Source: Kordia sp965283645
GTDB taxonomy: Bacteria > Bacteroidota > Bacteroidia > Flavobacteriales > Flavobacteriaceae
Length of the DNA: 64,000 bases
NCBI RefSeq assembly: GCF_965283645.1
Contig: NZ_CBDIPG010000001.1
Coordinates: 2,604,001-2,668,000, forward strand
Reading direction: 5' to 3'
Shown piece after piece: positions 61,693-64,000 of this stretch. The notes beneath the pieces were generated by a model, which saw only the letters and a program-made list of their open reading frames with translations, ran no database searches and was not told the origin of the DNA. The position numbers and the translations under genes were made by a program. Every line of letters begins with the position of its first letter. Positions within the stretch are counted from its first letter, which is position 1.

Positions 61693-62259
61693 TTAATTTA
61701 AATGCTTTTTTTCTAACATTTCTGTAAATAACCTTTTCAAAGCTTCATTTTCTATATTGTTGATATAGATAGCTTGAAAGTCTTTTTTGAACGATTGAAT
61801 TTTAGTTGAAGTCGTTTCTTTTGAGTCGGTAGTACGACTTATTTTATGCCAGATTTGAAGTAGTTTTCCGATGAGCTTTCTGTGCGATTCAAATTGCAAA
61901 TTAAGTTGTCGCAACATACTTTTAGTGTAGCTTTTAAATAATGGCATTCCTGCTAATTTTAGCATAGAAGCATTCATAAATTGCTGAATTTCGTGTTCGT
62001 TTTGAAACGAAAAAAAACGATAACGATCTTCCGTTTTACATTTTTTACAAGCAACAATTGCAAACGTATCTTTGAGTATTTGTGTGCAATCATACGTAGA
62101 TTCATAGTAAATTTCTAAACCTAAGTTGGTGTTAATGACTAACACTTCATCTCGCAATAATTCTGTTAAAAAATTTTTCAATGTAATTACTTGCTGATGC
62201 GAAATCAGCAGTTGCATTTTATGATGCTTTTCATTGATATGAAGATATTTTAATGCCAT
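61693..62259 (-). CDS. Hypothetical protein, tandem paralog 1
   Basis: The product of 188 residues starts MALKYLHINEKHHKMQLLIS and is soluble and helical, with a mid-region NTNLGLEIYYES and a late segment MLRQLNLQFESHRKLIGKLLQIW. It is paralogous along its whole length to the gene just upstream (62429-62995). I chose the ATG at 62259 because it matches the N terminus of that paralog. The family is not recognised. Confidence 0.65.
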   Translation of the reverse strand: MALKYLHINEKHHKMQLLISHQQVITLKNFLTELLRDEVLVINTNLGLEIYYESTYDCTQILKDTFAIVACKKCKTEDRYRFFSFQNEHEIQQFMNASMLKLAGMPLFKSYTKSMLRQLNLQFESHRKLIGKLLQIWHKISRTTDSKETTSTKIQSFKKDFQAIYINNIENEALKRLFTEMLEKKHLN

Positions 62260-62428
62260 GTAGTGAATCAACTCGAAAGTAAAGCAATAAGATATTGAAA
62301 AATAATGAACTAGATCGTTTGATGTGATTTTAATATAAGGGAAATCTATTTTAACCTATATAATTTCACAACAACCTGTTTTTATTCTGTTCGCTTTTTT
62401 ACTTCGCATGAACTAATAGACACAAGTA

Positions 62429-62995
62429 TCAATTCACATGTTTCTTATCTACAGCTTCAATGATGAGTTCTTTTAACACTTCGTCTTTAACATTCTTAAT
62501 ATAAATGTCTTGAAAGTTGTTTTGTAACGCTTGAATTTTTTGAATACTTACATTTCTGATATGTAAATTTTGCATCACTTCACTCCAAATACCTGATAGT
62601 TTTCCTATTAGTTTTTTATTAGATTCGTATTGAAGTTTTAACTGACTCAACATACTTTCTGTGTAACTGAGAAATTGTGGTGTTTCTGCAACATATTCAA
62701 TAGCATCATCTATGGAACGCTGAATTTCGTGTTCGTTTTGAAAAGAGATAAATTGAAAACTATCATTTGTATCACATTTTTTACTGACAATAATGGTCAG
62801 TACTTCTTTGATTATTTTTGTACAATCATTTGAAGATTGATAGTAAACTTCCAATCCTAAATTCGTATTAATGATTAAGACTTCATTACATATGAATTCC
62901 TTTAGAAATTTTTTCAACATAGTTACTTGCTTCTGCGAAATTAACAATTCTTTATTTTGTTGTTTTTCGTTGATGTGGAGGTACTTTAGTTCCAT
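62429..62995 (-). CDS. Hypothetical protein, tandem paralog 2
   Basis: The 188-residue product starts MELKYLHINEKQQNKELLIS and aligns without large gaps to the next gene (NTNLGLEVYYQSSNDCTKII; MLSQLKLQYESNKKLIGKL). Both are soluble, lack signal peptides and carry conserved Cys in a KKC motif. They probably arose by tandem duplication. The function is unknown. Confidence 0.65.
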   Translation of the reverse strand: MELKYLHINEKQQNKELLISQKQVTMLKKFLKEFICNEVLIINTNLGLEVYYQSSNDCTKIIKEVLTIIVSKKCDTNDSFQFISFQNEHEIQRSIDDAIEYVAETPQFLSYTESMLSQLKLQYESNKKLIGKLSGIWSEVMQNLHIRNVSIQKIQALQNNFQDIYIKNVKDEVLKELIIEAVDKKHVN

Positions 62996-63187
62996 CTTAC
63001 TATACTATTTATGCAATTAGAGAATAGGGGGACTTTTACGGGGAGTAAAAGTATTAACCATCGACATAGATGTTAACTCTACTAAAGTTAATACATTAAT
63101 AAATAGAAAGCGTGTTAAATTAGATTATTAGATCGAATTATACGATAAAAGAAACGTACACAGCGATAGTTGGAATGCTCGATAGCA

Positions 63188-64000
63188 TTACTCCACAATT
63201 TCCATTTTCTTCAATAAGAACGAAGCATTCATGTTGGAACAGATTCCTTTTTTAAGTAAATAGCCAAAAAATAGTTCATCATTAATTATCTCAGCATCAA
63301 AGAAATAGTTTTTTACCTGATCAATTTCTTTTTCCAATTCGCACAAGCTTAAATCGTGTGTAGCAATGATTCCTGCGGCGTTTTGTGAAGCCAATTTTTG
63401 AACTATTTTTTTAGAACCCATAGCTTTGTCATGACTGTTAGTTCCTTTTAAGATTTCATCTAATATGATAAAATAGGTATCGTCTTCTATTTTGTCTACA
63501 ATCATTTTTAAGCGTTGCAATTCTGAAAAGAAATACGAAGCGCCTTCTGCCAACGAATCGGTTGTTCGCATACTTGTAATAAGTTTTATTGGCGAATAAC
63601 TGGCTTCATTTGCACAAATAGGCAATCCGACATTAGACATTACTATGCTTAAGGAAACCGTACGCAAAAAGGTGCTTTTTCCCGCCATATTTGCACCTGT
63701 AACAATGTAAAATTCTGAGTTTCCAATATTGAAATCATTGTCTATTCTGTTTGCCGTTCGCAGTAATGGATGTCCTAATTGTGTTGCATTGATTACGTGT
63801 GAAGCATTTGTTGTAATAGTTGGGTAACTAAATTGTGGATGATTGAATGCAAAGTTTCCTAAACTATTATACGCATCAAAAAATGTAACCACTTCAAACC
63901 ATTGTGCAACTTTGTTTTGGTGCTTTGCAATCCAAGTTTCTATATGATATGATTTTGAGATATCCCATAATAACAATCCATTTAAGAAGATGGCTACTAA
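63188..64000 (-). CDS. MutS-like ATPase, C-terminal part (continues beyond the window)
   Basis: The frame is open to the window edge, so the 5' part is missing. The visible 270 residues hold the MutS ATPase domain: Walker A VTGANMAGKSTFLRT, the middle motif TTDSLAEGASYFFSEL, Walker B YFIILDEILKGTNSHDK and the H-loop IIATHDLSLC. An apparent start near 63976 is a TTG inside the domain and is not real. The hydrophobic stretch at the visible N end (VAIFLNGLLLWD) suits the membrane-associated MutS-like family of about 590 residues in Bacteroidota rather than true MutS. Confidence 0.88.
   Translation of the reverse strand, partial: LVAIFLNGLLLWDISKSYHIETWIAKHQNKVAQWFEVVTFFDAYNSLGNFAFNHPQFSYPTITTNASHVINATQLGHPLLRTANRIDNDFNIGNSEFYIVTGANMAGKSTFLRTVSLSIVMSNVGLPICANEASYSPIKLITSMRTTDSLAEGASYFFSELQRLKMIVDKIEDDTYFIILDEILKGTNSHDKAMGSKKIVQKLASQNAAGIIATHDLSLCELEKEIDQVKNYFFDAEIINDELFFGYLLKKGICSNMNASFLLKKMEIVE

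Overview
This window is AT-rich (roughly one third G+C by eye) chromosomal DNA of a Bacteroidota bacterium, almost certainly of the family Flavobacteriaceae. The evidence is the TAnnTTTG-type -7 promoter boxes, a type IX secretion C-terminal sorting domain, SpvB/RHS proteins with Sec signals, DUF4286, DUF4199 and DUF2339 proteins, single-chain glycyl-tRNA synthetase, and many short KLxLNKK...GG leader peptides of the kind annotated in Kordia-like and related marine flavobacteria. The genus is a guess. No phage, insertion sequence, CRISPR array or rRNA operon was seen.

Layout. 0.1-6 kb holds small envelope proteins, a DUF2254 membrane protein, a TPR protein and an M57 metalloprotease lipoprotein. 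6-14.4 kb is a three-gene minus-strand operon: a T9SS-sorted protein, a 2239-residue SpvB/FG-GAP/RHS polymorphic toxin-like protein and an overlapping lipoprotein. 14.4-16.2 kb is decayed DNA with a frameshifted gene, one leader peptide gene and tRNA-Leu(CAA). 16.2-28.3 kb is housekeeping: prs, rplY, pth, ribF, an HTTM protein, serS, a TPR protein, and the DUF4286-rsmA-mgtE operon. 28.3-29.3 kb carries three leader-peptide genes. 29.5-48.5 kb is mixed: GNAT, cupin/2-hydroxyacid dehydrogenase, LuxR/DUF4199, VOC, a four-fold repeat protein, ArsR/ArsC, a large barrel protein, DUF2339, glyS, ComF, an Ig-like lipoprotein and an omega-amidase. 48.6-59.5 kb is accessory: a LytS/LytTR pair, a thioredoxin-TPR protein, then two copies of a cassette made of a membrane TPR-AraC regulator and a small Gly-Gly peptide, with further peptide genes around a methionine aminotransferase. 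59.5-64 kb has an ECF sigma operon, two tandem paralogs of unknown function and the 3' part of a MutS-like ATPase.

The most unusual content is a family of twelve small double-glycine leader peptides at four sites (eleven intact, one broken by two amber codons). Two of them each follow a duplicated TPR-transmembrane-AraC regulator, with the same palindrome over the regulator stop codon in both cassettes. Three others share a TTACGGnAATACC dyad at an almost fixed distance (52-54 bases) before the start codon. No lanthipeptide dehydratase, cyclase, radical SAM enzyme or peptidase-exporter is in the window, so maturation, if any, must be encoded elsewhere. I infer a regulated peptide secretion or signalling system; this is not proven by the sequence.
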